Shown: piece after piece, positions 8,521 through 17,993 of the stretch
Position numbering within the stretch: the stretch's first letter is position 1
How the letters are laid out: each line of letters starts with the position of its first letter
DNA from: Flavobacteriales bacterium
Lineage (GTDB): Bacteria; Bacteroidota; Bacteroidia; Flavobacteriales_C; GCA-002722245
Direction of reading: 5' to 3'
Length of the DNA: 64,000 nt
NCBI GenBank assembly: GCA_023251075.1
Contig: JAHEZM010000006.1
Coordinates: 87,827-151,826 of the forward strand
Translations under genes and position numbers: made by a program
Notes under the pieces: model-generated
Seen by the model: only the letters and a program-made list of their open reading frames with translations
Told to the model about the DNA's origin: nothing
The model's database searches: none

Positions 8521-9807
8521 ATGATGGCAAGAAGATTTCATATATTAATTTTCGCTTTGTGCGCTGCCACTTCCCTTGCTGCGCAAAACAATTTAGATTA
8601 TTACATTAGTGCTGCAAAGGTTAATAGTCCGCTCATTCAAGACAACAAAAACTTAAGCGAAGCAGCAAAAATAGAAGTAGAAAGATTAAAGGCCTATTAC
8701 TCTCAACCTCAAATCTCTTTATCAGGAACCTACACCTTCGCCCCTATTATTTCTTTAGAAAATACCAAACCTCAATTTGTAGCCAACCCTAGCGATGCCA
8801 ACAGATATGCTGGTTACGATATTGCGGCAAGCAACGGTGGTGTGTATCAAGGTTTGATAAACGTGAATCAGCCTTTGTTTAACGCAGAAAAATTAAAAAC
8901 AGCATCTGATCAAGCAGTAATAGCCGGACAAATTAACCAAAACAACATTCAAATTAGCAGTCACGATATTGAGAAAATGGTGACCGACCAGTACATTCTT
9001 TGCTTACAAGATTTAAAGCAAATGGATTATAGCAACACCATGATTAAACTCATCGACGACCAAAAATTCATGGTCAATAAATTCGCAGAAAGTGGATTAA
9101 TGAAACAATCGGATGTTCTTTTGGTAAGCATTGAATCGCAAACACAACAAAATGCTGCCAGTGCTTTTAAAGCCACCTACAAAAGAGATTTAATGGACTT
9201 AAATATTTTATGCGGCATTAACGACACCAATTATATTGTACTTTCCGAAATCACTTTAACAACCAACGTACCCATTCAAGATTCTAAATTCACCCAAAAA
9301 TATACGCTCGATAGTTTGAACTTCTCGATTGCCGAGCAAGTGTATGAACTAAAATACAAACCACAATTATTTGCCTTTGCCAATGCGGGCTTGAACGCTG
9401 TTTACATGCCTACACTACCCAATCGTTTTGGTATGAGCGCTGGCATAAATTTTTCGTGGAATCTTTACGATGGAAAACAAAAGGAGTACTTTCAGAAAAA
9501 AACCAACCTGCAAATTCTTTCTAATCTAGCTTACAAAAACAATTTTATAACACAGAACGATGTAAGAAAAAATAAAATCTTAAATGATATTACATCTCTT
9601 GATAACAGAATGACTATTGCTGCTGCGCAACTTACAGATTACCAAACTTTATTGGATTATTACAAAAAGGAATTGATTACCGGACAACAATCGGTGGTGA
9701 CTTATGTGAATACCGTAAAAAATTTATCGGCTTTGCAACGCGATTTTGTGTTGATGCAAACCAACAAACAATTGCTTATTAATATGTACAATTACTGGAA
9801 CTGGTAA
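8521..9807 (+). CDS. TolC-family outer-membrane efflux protein
   Basis: A 428-residue protein with a signal peptide ending near SLAAQ. The mature part is mostly amphipathic helix with two outer-membrane-efflux-protein repeats, for example NVNQPLFNAEKLKTASDQA and later WNLYDGKQKEYFQKKTNLQ (the LxDG/W-x-L-Y-DG motif common to TolC relatives). It would form the trimeric outer-membrane duct of the tripartite pump. The stop is one base before the ATG of the adaptor gene, indicating one transcript. Confidence 0.92.
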   Translation: MMARRFHILIFALCAATSLAAQNNLDYYISAAKVNSPLIQDNKNLSEAAKIEVERLKAYYSQPQISLSGTYTFAPIISLENTKPQFVANPSDANRYAGYDIAASNGGVYQGLINVNQPLFNAEKLKTASDQAVIAGQINQNNIQISSHDIEKMVTDQYILCLQDLKQMDYSNTMIKLIDDQKFMVNKFAESGLMKQSDVLLVSIESQTQQNAASAFKATYKRDLMDLNILCGINDTNYIVLSEITLTTNVPIQDSKFTQKYTLDSLNFSIAEQVYELKYKPQLFAFANAGLNAVYMPTLPNRFGMSAGINFSWNLYDGKQKEYFQKKTNLQILSNLAYKNNFITQNDVRKNKILNDITSLDNRMTIAAAQLTDYQTLLDYYKKELITGQQSVVTYVNTVKNLSALQRDFVLMQTNKQLLINMYNYWNW

Positions 9808-9808
9808 T

Positions 9809-10735
9809 ATGAAAAGAATAAAAACAAACATCGTCCTATTTATATTTTCCTTTATGGCTGTTGCCTGCAATCAAGATGTAGAAAATACAGAAGCTGAACT
9901 TTCTCCCAAAACTCCGGTAGAGATTGTTCACATCGAAAATGGTTCCATCGCCAGCAGTCTGCCCTTATTAGCAAGCACTGTTTATTTAAAACGGAACGTT
10001 GTTACCGCACAAATACCAGCTTTTATCACCAAAGTAAATATTCGTTTGGGCGATAAAATAAATAAAGGTGATGTGTTGTATGAATTGGAAACCAAAGAAA
10101 GAAGAGCTTATGGCAATCAAACTTCTTCGCTAGATTCTTCACTCAAAAACTTTGGAATTATAAAAGTGTGCGCTTCTGCTTCGGGCATCATTAGCACTTT
10201 AGATAAACAACAAACAGGCGATTACGTTTTAGAAGGAACACAAATGTGTACCATCGCAGAATCGGGTGATTTGGCTTTTCAAATTAACGTTCCTTTTGAA
10301 TTTAGCGCCTATGTTAAAGTGGGTGGAACTTGTACGATAACACTTCCCGACAACAGCACACGCACGGCCACCATCACCACTCCGCTTAGTTCTATGAATG
10401 CGCTTTCTCAAACACAAACTATTTTAGCTAAAGTCAATGACAATCTTTTCTTACCAGAAAATTTAATTCTCAAAGTTCAAATAAACAAAGCTCCCGATGG
10501 TGCCAAACAAGTGCTACCTAAAGCTTGTGTGTTGAGCGATGAAATGATGAAAGAGTTTTGGATTATGAAATTATTAAACGACAGCACCGCTATCAAAATT
10601 CTGGTGAAAACAGGAAATAAAAATCTTAATGAAGTAGAAATTATTGAACCTCAATTTAGCAACGGCGATAGAATTATCATCAGCGGAAATTATGGTTTAG
10701 ACGATACTGCTTCTGTTAAAATCATCAATAAATAA
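9809..10735 (+). CDS. Short RND periplasmic adaptor lipoprotein
   Basis: A 308-residue membrane-fusion protein. The N-terminus has a lipobox ending at Cys20 (SFMAVACNQ), so it is probably lipid-anchored. Two halves of a lipoyl domain are visible: ITKVNIRLGDKINKGDVLYE and ASASGIISTLDKQQTGDYV. They are separated by only about 30 residues, too short for the long alpha-helical hairpin that normally touches TolC. A beta-barrel domain and a membrane-proximal region follow. It links the RND pump to the outer-membrane protein. Position between tolC-like and RND genes makes the role secure despite low length. Confidence 0.88.
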   Translation: MKRIKTNIVLFIFSFMAVACNQDVENTEAELSPKTPVEIVHIENGSIASSLPLLASTVYLKRNVVTAQIPAFITKVNIRLGDKINKGDVLYELETKERRAYGNQTSSLDSSLKNFGIIKVCASASGIISTLDKQQTGDYVLEGTQMCTIAESGDLAFQINVPFEFSAYVKVGGTCTITLPDNSTRTATITTPLSSMNALSQTQTILAKVNDNLFLPENLILKVQINKAPDGAKQVLPKACVLSDEMMKEFWIMKLLNDSTAIKILVKTGNKNLNEVEIIEPQFSNGDRIIISGNYGLDDTASVKIINK

Positions 10736-10741
10736 AGGGTT

Positions 10742-13700
10742 ATGTTGAACAACAAAAACTACTATCAGGTTTTTACTAAACCTATTTTATTTATTGCGCT
10801 TTTGCTTTTAATGGCGGGAATTTTCTCGTACTCAAAAATGCAAACCAATCTTTTTCCTGAGGTTCAATTTCCACGAATCACCATTATTGCAGATGCCGGA
10901 CAAGTTCCTGTTGACCGCATGATGATTACTGTGACCAAGCCTTTAGAGAGTGCAGTGAAAAGAGTGCAAGGCGTAACCACCGTAAAAAGCAGCACCAGCA
11001 GAGGAACTTGCACCATTGATATTTATTTTGACTGGGGATTGGATACCTACGGCAAAAAAACACAAATAGAAAGTCGCATCAATGAGATTAAAAACTTTCT
11101 TCCGCCTGGTGTAAATCTTTCTATTGAGGTGATGAATCAATCATTGTTTCCTGTGTATGGATATACGCTCGAGAGTCCCACACACAGCGAAGTAGCCCTT
11201 CGCGACCAAGCCAACTTATTGCTTCGTCCGATCTTCTCTCAAGTAAACGGAATCTCCAATGTGGTGGTACGCGGTGGTAAAGCGAAAGATTTTGTAATTG
11301 TTCCCGATGCCATTAAAATGTCGTCGCTTGGTATCTCGCCTAATTCTATCATTACAGCTTTCAATAATAACAATTTCGTTTTGTCGAATGGTTATGTTTC
11401 TGATTACCGTCGACTCTATCTTTCCCTTACCGACACAAGAGTTAACAACATTGATGAGCTGGAAAACATCATTATAAAAAACGATGGAAATAGAATAGTT
11501 CGACTCAATGAAATTGCGAAAATTGAAATTCAAGAACAACAAGAATTTTTAATTATCAATGCAAACGGAAGCAATGCTGTACTTATCGATTTAGTAAAAC
11601 AACCAGGTATCAATCTAATTGAATTCGCTAAAGATGCTGAAACTCACGCTGCCGAAGCACAAAAATTATTGCCTAAAGGATACCTATTAAAACCATATTA
11701 CAACCAAAGCGCTTTTGTTGGCGATAGCATTAGCAGCGTGGTAGAAACCATTTACGAAGGTTTATTTTTGGCCATCATCGTAATGATTTTCTTCCTTCGC
11801 TCGGCTCGTGCAAGCTTAGTAGTAATGCTTACTATACCTGTTACTCTGGCGTTCACTATGCTGGTTCTTTTTTTGGCCGACATCAGCATCAACATCATGT
11901 CATTAGGTGCAATCGCAGCTTCTATAGGTTTAATTATCGACGACGCCATCGTTATCATTGAACAGATTTACCGTGGCCACGAAGATCATCCCGAAAAGGA
12001 TAAATACACCATTGTTAAAGAAGCCATCAAAGATTTATTTCCTGCCATGATTGGCTCTTCCTTGGCCACGATCGTTATTCACTTTCCTTTCCGCTTGATG
12101 AGTGGATTGGCTGGAAGTTTCTTTAAAGAGCTTTCTGATACGATGCAATTAACCATGATTACTTCTTTCTTAGTGACGTGGCTGCTGCTTCCCGTTTTAC
12201 ATTTATTGATTGGCTACAAAGCTTCTTTAAAACCAAAAGAACACAACATGGATAAGTCCATGAAAAAATTGAGCTGGCTAACCTGGTTTTTCAAGAAACC
12301 TGCTTTTGCTATTGTGTTGGTTTTAGCATTGGCTGGCTCGGCCTATTGGGCTTCAGGAAAATTAGAAACTGGCTTTCTGCCAGAACTAGATGAAGGCACG
12401 ATTGTCCTCGACTATATTTCTCCCGCAGGAACTACCATTGAAGAGACCGATGCGATGTGCAAGCAAATTGAGAAAATAATTATGAAACACCCCGACGTGG
12501 AATCGTATTCGCGCAGAACAGGTACGCACATGGCTTTTCGCAGCGACCCGCCTAACATAGGCGACTATTCTATTCAACTAAAAAAGGAAAGAACAAAAAC
12601 TACTGATGAAGTTATTAATGAATTGAGAAGAGAAGTGGTTGCTACCGTTCCTGTAATGGAAGAAATTTCTTTCGGACAAAGAATTTCTGATTTGCTGGGT
12701 GACTTGATGAGTTCACCTTCTCCTATTCAAATTAAAATATTTGGTAACGATTACGAAGTACTTCAAAAATTAGCAAAGCATGCCGATTCTTTATTGCAAA
12801 AGGTAGAAGGTGTTACTGATATCAACAATGGATTGGTAACAGCTGGGCCATCATTAATATTCACTCCCGACCAAGAAAAATTGAGTTTGTATAAAATTTC
12901 TTTAACTGAATTCCAAAGTCAGTTAACGGCTTACACCTCGGGAATTTCATTGGGCATGAATGCAAATATCCCTACCCCGTCTCCAGCACAGGCAGCGATG
13001 ACGGGAGGTTTACAAATAGGTCAAATGCAAGATGGAGAACAAATGAGAAGAATAGTGATGAAGTTTGCCGATTTTAAAACGAACGATTTAGACAAATTGA
13101 AACAACAACTTATTTTCTTGGCTGACGGAACAACGCGTCCGCTATCATTTTTCACCGATATCAAAATTATTCCTGGTGAAATTGAATACCGCAGAGAAGA
13201 TTTAAAATCGGCGGTAATTCTTACTGCCCGTTTAGAAAACAGAGATTTGGGAAGCGCCATGAAAGCCATTCAAAAAACTTTGAATAGCAATCTTCCTTTA
13301 CCAAATGCCTATACTATTTCATATGGTGGAGCCTATGCCGAACAACAACAATCGTTTGATGAATTACTCACCATTTTAGGTATGGCTATCTTGTTTGTAT
13401 TTGGGGTATTGATGTTTTTATTTAAAGAATGGATTTTGTCGATTTTGGTATTATTCATTTCAGTAATGGGCATTTCAGGCTGCATACTGGGCTTGTATTT
13501 AATGAACATTCCACTAAACGTTAGCAGCTATACAGGCATCATTATGATTGTGGGCATCATTGCCGAAAATGCAATATTTACAGTTTGTCAGTTTAAACTC
13601 AATTTAAAAGAAACAGGCGACATTGATACATCCATTAACTATGCAATAGCGCTAAGAATTCGTCCGAAATTAATGACCGCCATCGGCGCCATTCTTGCAT

Positions 13701-13843
13701 TATTTCCATTGGCAATGGGTATTGGCTTAGGCGCTCAAATGCAACAACCATTAGCAGTTGCGGTAATTGGTGGATTTATGGTTGGACTACCATTACTTTT
13801 GTTAGTCTTTCCCAGTTTATTAAGGTTGATGTATAGAAAGTAA
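10742..13843 (+). CDS. RND-family efflux transporter (AcrB-like)
   Basis: A 1033-residue proton-driven inner-membrane pump of usual family length. Twelve membrane helices can be placed: TM1 near residues 13-30, a block at 335-490, another TM near 520-540, and the final block at 860-1030. TM4 carries the paired acidic residues of proton translocation (GLIIDDAIVIIEQ), as in the hydrophobe/amphiphile exporters rather than CzcA-type metal pumps. Large periplasmic porter domains lie between TM1-2 and TM7-8. It ends the operon that starts at 8521. Substrate is unknown; metal, bile-salt or drug export are all possible. Confidence 0.93.
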   Translation: MLNNKNYYQVFTKPILFIALLLLMAGIFSYSKMQTNLFPEVQFPRITIIADAGQVPVDRMMITVTKPLESAVKRVQGVTTVKSSTSRGTCTIDIYFDWGLDTYGKKTQIESRINEIKNFLPPGVNLSIEVMNQSLFPVYGYTLESPTHSEVALRDQANLLLRPIFSQVNGISNVVVRGGKAKDFVIVPDAIKMSSLGISPNSIITAFNNNNFVLSNGYVSDYRRLYLSLTDTRVNNIDELENIIIKNDGNRIVRLNEIAKIEIQEQQEFLIINANGSNAVLIDLVKQPGINLIEFAKDAETHAAEAQKLLPKGYLLKPYYNQSAFVGDSISSVVETIYEGLFLAIIVMIFFLRSARASLVVMLTIPVTLAFTMLVLFLADISINIMSLGAIAASIGLIIDDAIVIIEQIYRGHEDHPEKDKYTIVKEAIKDLFPAMIGSSLATIVIHFPFRLMSGLAGSFFKELSDTMQLTMITSFLVTWLLLPVLHLLIGYKASLKPKEHNMDKSMKKLSWLTWFFKKPAFAIVLVLALAGSAYWASGKLETGFLPELDEGTIVLDYISPAGTTIEETDAMCKQIEKIIMKHPDVESYSRRTGTHMAFRSDPPNIGDYSIQLKKERTKTTDEVINELRREVVATVPVMEEISFGQRISDLLGDLMSSPSPIQIKIFGNDYEVLQKLAKHADSLLQKVEGVTDINNGLVTAGPSLIFTPDQEKLSLYKISLTEFQSQLTAYTSGISLGMNANIPTPSPAQAAMTGGLQIGQMQDGEQMRRIVMKFADFKTNDLDKLKQQLIFLADGTTRPLSFFTDIKIIPGEIEYRREDLKSAVILTARLENRDLGSAMKAIQKTLNSNLPLPNAYTISYGGAYAEQQQSFDELLTILGMAILFVFGVLMFLFKEWILSILVLFISVMGISGCILGLYLMNIPLNVSSYTGIIMIVGIIAENAIFTVCQFKLNLKETGDIDTSINYAIALRIRPKLMTAIGAILALFPLAMGIGLGAQMQQPLAVAVIGGFMVGLPLLLLVFPSLLRLMYRK

Positions 13844-13890
13844 AGTATATTTGAATATATAATATTGAATAATACTTTTAACTTTCCTGC

Positions 13891-14412
13891 ATGCAACGCA
13901 TCATTATTACAGGCGCACCATGCACGGGAAAAACTAGCATTTTGCAAACTCTGGCTGCGAAGGGTTATTCTACTTTTAAAGAAGTGGCACGCGAAATAAT
14001 TAAGCAAGAGTTACAAAAAGGAAGCGATATTTTACCTTGGCAAAATTTAAATGCTTTTAGCAAAACTGTTCTTCCCCTGCAAATAGAAAATCACCAAAAA
14101 GCAATTCAGGGTTTAAACTTTTACGACAGAGGAATTCCCGATATAGCCGCTTATCAGCAAAAAAGCAATCAGCCTATTTTCGATGAATTACAAAAGGCAA
14201 TAGAACAACATCGTTACCACGAAAAAGTATTCATTACTCCACCCTGGAAAGAAATTTACCACAACGACACAGAGCGAAAAGAGAGCTTTGAACAAGCCAT
14301 GAAAATACATTATCATCTGGAAAAAATTTATTTGAAACATGGCTACCTTCTATTGGAAATACCCTTATTGGAAAAAGAAGAAAGAGTTGAGTTTATTTTG
14401 AAAAGCATTTAA
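13891..14412 (+). CDS. Small AAA-type ATPase/kinase-like P-loop protein
   Basis: A 173-residue cytoplasmic protein of the COG3911-like predicted ATPases. The Walker A motif GAPCTGKTS is at residues 7-15, and NFYDRGIPDIAAYQ supplies the acidic/Arg motif seen in nucleoside and gluconate kinase-like folds. FITPPWKEIYHNDTERKE is a characteristic family segment. The natural substrate is not known. The last codons (LEKEERVEFILKSI) and the following 17 bases occur again, diverged, at 16011-16085, so this locus has been rearranged. Confidence 0.82.
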   Translation: MQRIIITGAPCTGKTSILQTLAAKGYSTFKEVAREIIKQELQKGSDILPWQNLNAFSKTVLPLQIENHQKAIQGLNFYDRGIPDIAAYQQKSNQPIFDELQKAIEQHRYHEKVFITPPWKEIYHNDTERKESFEQAMKIHYHLEKIYLKHGYLLLEIPLLEKEERVEFILKSI

Positions 14413-14427
14413 GCACATTGCCTTTCA
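14395..14427 (+). repeat. Direct repeat copy 1 (gene tail)
   Basis: Bases 14395-14427 are identical over 33 positions to 16053-16085. The repeat covers the last codons and stop of the ATPase gene plus 15 bases of downstream sequence. Confidence 0.9.
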
Positions 14428-14428
14428 A

Positions 14429-14827
14429 CTACTCTTTTTTGAAAGTAAAAAACAAAGTAACATCCTCTACTCCTTGGTCATTAGTTCCAATAACACTAAG
14501 AACTAAATCATTATCTTTTAAGGTTTCAACCATGTAATTGGTTTCATCTTTTGATACATTATTAATCGATTTAACAATTCCTTTTTTTATGTTATATGTG
14601 TAAGACATTGTCATATCAACTTTAATCTGATGTATAAAGAGAGGGAGATGAAAATATCCACGTTTGAGCTGTTGAATCAGAAATATTATCAGAGAAAATT
14701 GTACTCCCATTTTCTTTCCCGCTTAAATTAATCAGTTTCCATGTTCCTTCTATGTTAGTAGAATATTCTTTGTCCTTGTTACAAGATAAAACCACTAGAG
14801 ATAAAATACTAACGTAAAATATTTCAT
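14429..14827 (-). pseudogene. Frameshifted lipocalin-like lipoprotein gene
   Basis: Only 93 residues (14429-14710) form an open frame, but joining frames gives a coherent lipoprotein. From ATG at 14827 the first few codons (MKYFT) run into a stop. One frame over reads a lipoprotein signal, SILSLVVLSCNKDKEYS, and then NIEGTWKLINLSGKENG up to a stop at 14622. The third piece, KVDMTMSYTYNIKKG to the end LFFTFKKE, continues in the 93-residue frame. That is two frameshifts in 400 bases. The layout (lipobox Cys, EGTWKL motif, about 130 residues) resembles the intact lipoprotein at 61047-61493. Sequencing error is possible but would have to occur twice. Confidence 0.55.
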
Positions 14828-14832
14828 ATATA

Positions 14833-15834
14833 TTAATATTGCCAACCTAATTTAAATTGAAAATCCAAAGGAAAACCAGTTGTTGAATACCACCAATCAT
14901 TTTTTTTATTTTTTTCAGCTTCCGAAACAACAGAAACAATAGGGGGGATATAGTAATGTATGCCTACTATTGTTTCGATATTTAAATGAGTGCCTATAAG
15001 TAGTTTATAACCACCAGCTATTCCTCCTCCAAAACTAAATCCAAATCTCCTTTCTTCTATTTGATTTAAACCCGAATATAAATAACCACATCCCATTTTC
15101 CCTTGAATAAAAGCCCCTTCTGTATTTCCATGTTTTTTTGAATACCTTCTAACAAACAATTCACCTCTGTATCCATATAAACCGAAATAGTACGCACTAA
15201 CCGCTATTCCATATGAGGATCTCACTCCTGCGGTTCTTTCATACTGAAATCTTATTTTGGGATTCAAAGGACCGAAGGCAGCAGAAAAATTTTGTTTGAA
15301 TTTACTTTCGGTTTTAGAAGGACAATTCTTATGCTTTAATTTATTAAAATTATATCCAAATCTAATCCCAGCCCATGGTTCAAAAACCAAACCTGAAACA
15401 TCATAAAAAGCAGGATTAATTGACATTCCTAAATAAAATTTATCATTGCTAAACAAGTATTTATAACCCGCTTGTATAAATAACACTAAATACTCAATAG
15501 AACCATTTCCAAAATTCCCAGGAGTACCCGCAATACCAAAGTCAAATAAATGTTTGTTACTTAATCTGTAAAAACATTTTAATTGAATAGGAAGGCCAGG
15601 CATATATGTGTGAGTAATAAACCCGTAGGTGAGTTGAGGAGAAAAACCAATTCCTAAATTCATCCCCCAATGTTTATTAAAATTTATTATTCTTTGATAA
15701 TTTATAGAATAATAGCCTCCAACACCGCCCACTTCAAGAAAAACACTATTTAATCGATCACCAACTTCGTTCTGTTGTGCATGAAGATTATAAAAACAAA
15801 TCCATACTACCACAACATTCAAGAGTTTCTTCAT
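14833..15834 (-). CDS. Predicted outer-membrane beta-barrel protein
   Basis: A 333-residue protein of unknown function. ATG at 15834 gives a signal peptide (LLNVVVVWICFYNLHAQ); the open frame extends three codons further to a TTG. The mature sequence alternates polar and aromatic/Gly residues (FLEVGGVGGYYSINYQRI, AGIRFGYNF) and ends in a terminal strand FQFKLGWQY with a C-terminal aromatic residue, as in barrel proteins. Internal AAFGPLNPKIRFQYER may mark a second half-barrel. It lies inside the segment bracketed by the duplicated ATPase tail and is followed at once by the decayed lipoprotein gene on the same strand. Confidence 0.65.
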   Translation of the reverse strand: MKKLLNVVVVWICFYNLHAQQNEVGDRLNSVFLEVGGVGGYYSINYQRIINFNKHWGMNLGIGFSPQLTYGFITHTYMPGLPIQLKCFYRLSNKHLFDFGIAGTPGNFGNGSIEYLVLFIQAGYKYLFSNDKFYLGMSINPAFYDVSGLVFEPWAGIRFGYNFNKLKHKNCPSKTESKFKQNFSAAFGPLNPKIRFQYERTAGVRSSYGIAVSAYYFGLYGYRGELFVRRYSKKHGNTEGAFIQGKMGCGYLYSGLNQIEERRFGFSFGGGIAGGYKLLIGTHLNIETIVGIHYYIPPIVSVVSEAEKNKKNDWWYSTTGFPLDFQFKLGWQY

Positions 15835-16010
15835 TGTCTTCAAATTAAATAATAGCTTTTAAAACTGTATTTTCTACAACCATAAAATAAACCCCTAAGT
15901 TATTTTTTATTATAAGGCTAATATAGTGTTCCTTTTCAAGGAAAGAAGTTAAAACCTCTATATTCATTCGCTCTATCGCTAAGTTACCTTCGTAAACTTA
16001 GCGAAGCTCT

Positions 16011-16085
16011 GTGGAAGTGCCCGTATTGAAAAGAGAGGAGAGAATTGAGTTCATTTTGAAAAGCATTTAAGCACATTGCCTTTCA
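16011..16085 (+). pseudogene. Remnant of a second ATPase gene 3' end
   Basis: Bases 16011-16070 read VEVPVLKREERIEFILKSI and stop, matching the last 19 residues of the ATPase at 13891-14412 (LEIPLLEKEERVEFILKSI). The nucleotide match continues 15 bases past the stop. No homology is visible before base 16011. The copy has diverged by several mostly conservative changes, so it is not a recent exact duplication. It is the right-hand border of a rearranged segment. Confidence 0.8.
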
Positions 16086-16110
16086 CACTTATATCTATTA
16101 CTTTTACCCA

Positions 16111-17982
16111 ATGCCATTTACACCTAAGGAAATATTAAATGATGTTTTTGGATTAGATGAATTCCGTCCCTTCCAGGAAGAAATTATTTATTCCGTACTG
16201 AGTAAAAAACACACTTTAGGAATTCTACCTACAGGTTCAGGGAAATCGCTTTGCTACCAGATTCCGGGAATTATGCTTTCGGGAATTACCATTGTGGTGA
16301 GTCCCTTGATTGCCTTAATGAATGATCAGGTTAGAAGATTACAAAAATTGGATATTAAAGTTGCCGGAATTTTCGGTAACATGAGGCAAGAACAAATTGA
16401 TATCGCTTTAGAAAATTGCAAATTCGGCGAAGTGAAATTTTTGTTTCTATCTCCTGAAAGATTACAATCTTTACTAATAAAAACACGCATAAAACAAATG
16501 CAGGTTTCGTTAATCGTGATGGATGAAGCACATTGCATTTCACAGTGGGGGCACGATTTCCGTCCGAGCTATTTCAACGTAAAACTATTGAGAGAGTGGC
16601 ACCCCGATGTTCCTGTTTTAGCACTCACCGCCACTGCCACTAAAAAAGTAGAGGATGATATTTTAAAAATTCTCGACATTCCTAAAACCAAAATTTTTCA
16701 AGGGAGTTATCACCGAAAACAATTATCATATTACATTCAAAAAAGTGAAAATAAATTCACCGACTTGATCAATATCATAGAAAGAAAAAAAGCGTCGGGA
16801 ATCATTTATGTGAATAAAAGAAAACTGGTAGAAGTGTTGCATGAAGAATTGAAGAGACACCAAATTCCCAGTGAAAAATATCACGCAGGAATTGAAGCCA
16901 AAGAAAAAGAAAAAGCAGCTAAAAGCTGGATGAATAGTGATGATAAATGGATGATTGCTACCTCTGCTTTTGGAATGGGGATCGATAAAGCCAATGTTAG
17001 AACCATTATTCATTTTCATGTTCCTTCTTCTATGGAAGAATATTATCAGGAAAGCGGAAGAGCAGGAAGAGATGGTAAAGATGCGGAGTCGATAATCTTA
17101 TACAACCAAGACGATATTGAATTTTTAAAATTAAATATTGAATGGGCTTTTCCAGAAAGAGAACTAATTAAAAAAGTATATAATTCTCTTTTCAATTACA
17201 AGCAAATTGCGTTGGGTGCTGGCGCTGAAACAGGCTTTTCTTTTGACTTAGCCGACTTCTCTAAAAAGTTTGATGTACCAGCAAAAAAAACTTACTACGC
17301 CATTGAAATTTTAGAAAAATGCAGCTACTTATTTCAAACTGAAAGTGTACAAAACAGTTCTAAAATAAAAGTAATTGGAACGAAAGAAGTACTGAACAAA
17401 CTTAGCGCAAATGAAAGTACGGAAGGAAAAGTAATAGGTGTATTACTAAGATCATATACAGGTTTGCTGAGTGAAGCAATGCCTATTAGTGAAAGCTTAA
17501 TTGCTGAACGTTGCTCTCTTTCTCGCGACGAGGTAATCAATACGCTACAACGCTTAGAACAAAAAGAAATAGTAGAGTATGAATTGATGTCGTTTCTACC
17601 TAAAATCATTTTTTCCCAAGATAGAATTGAAACTCAGTATCTACACATTCCCAAAGAAATATTAGAAGACAGAAAAAAAATCAAAGAAGCACAAGTAACT
17701 TCTATGATTGATTTCACCACCAATAAACTACAGTGCAGAGACCAGTTAATTTGTTCTTATTTCAATGAAGACATTGCGCGTTGCATGCACTGTGATAATT
17801 GCAAAAATCCACACGACACAAAATCAATTGAGGAATTTCTTTTACACACCTTAAAAGAGAAAAAAAATATTGATCAAATTATTAATTTGTCACCTTTCCT
17901 TAAACCAGAAACGTTAGCTGTTTTAAGAGCTCTTATTGATTTAGGAGAAGTAAAATACAAGGAAGATTTTTTTTGGGTTTGA
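16111..17982 (+). CDS. recQ: ATP-dependent DNA helicase, RecQ family
   Basis: A 623-residue 3'-5' DNA helicase for recombination and fork repair. Motifs in order: I ILPTGSGKSLCYQIPG, II VMDEAHCISQWGHDFRP (DEAH plus the aromatic-rich loop), III LALTATATKKV, V FGMGIDKANVRTIIHF, VI YQESGRAGRDG. The zinc-binding region supplies four Cys in CRDQLICSYF and RCMHCDNC. The C-terminus has a winged-helix region but no clear HRDC domain, so this is a shorter RecQ common in Bacteroidota. It probably has its own promoter; the upstream bases contain the duplicated ATPase tail. A mosaic palindromic repeat lies just after the stop. Confidence 0.93.
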   Translation: MPFTPKEILNDVFGLDEFRPFQEEIIYSVLSKKHTLGILPTGSGKSLCYQIPGIMLSGITIVVSPLIALMNDQVRRLQKLDIKVAGIFGNMRQEQIDIALENCKFGEVKFLFLSPERLQSLLIKTRIKQMQVSLIVMDEAHCISQWGHDFRPSYFNVKLLREWHPDVPVLALTATATKKVEDDILKILDIPKTKIFQGSYHRKQLSYYIQKSENKFTDLINIIERKKASGIIYVNKRKLVEVLHEELKRHQIPSEKYHAGIEAKEKEKAAKSWMNSDDKWMIATSAFGMGIDKANVRTIIHFHVPSSMEEYYQESGRAGRDGKDAESIILYNQDDIEFLKLNIEWAFPERELIKKVYNSLFNYKQIALGAGAETGFSFDLADFSKKFDVPAKKTYYAIEILEKCSYLFQTESVQNSSKIKVIGTKEVLNKLSANESTEGKVIGVLLRSYTGLLSEAMPISESLIAERCSLSRDEVINTLQRLEQKEIVEYELMSFLPKIIFSQDRIETQYLHIPKEILEDRKKIKEAQVTSMIDFTTNKLQCRDQLICSYFNEDIARCMHCDNCKNPHDTKSIEEFLLHTLKEKKNIDQIINLSPFLKPETLAVLRALIDLGEVKYKEDFFWV

Positions 17983-17993
17983 CAAATAAAGTC

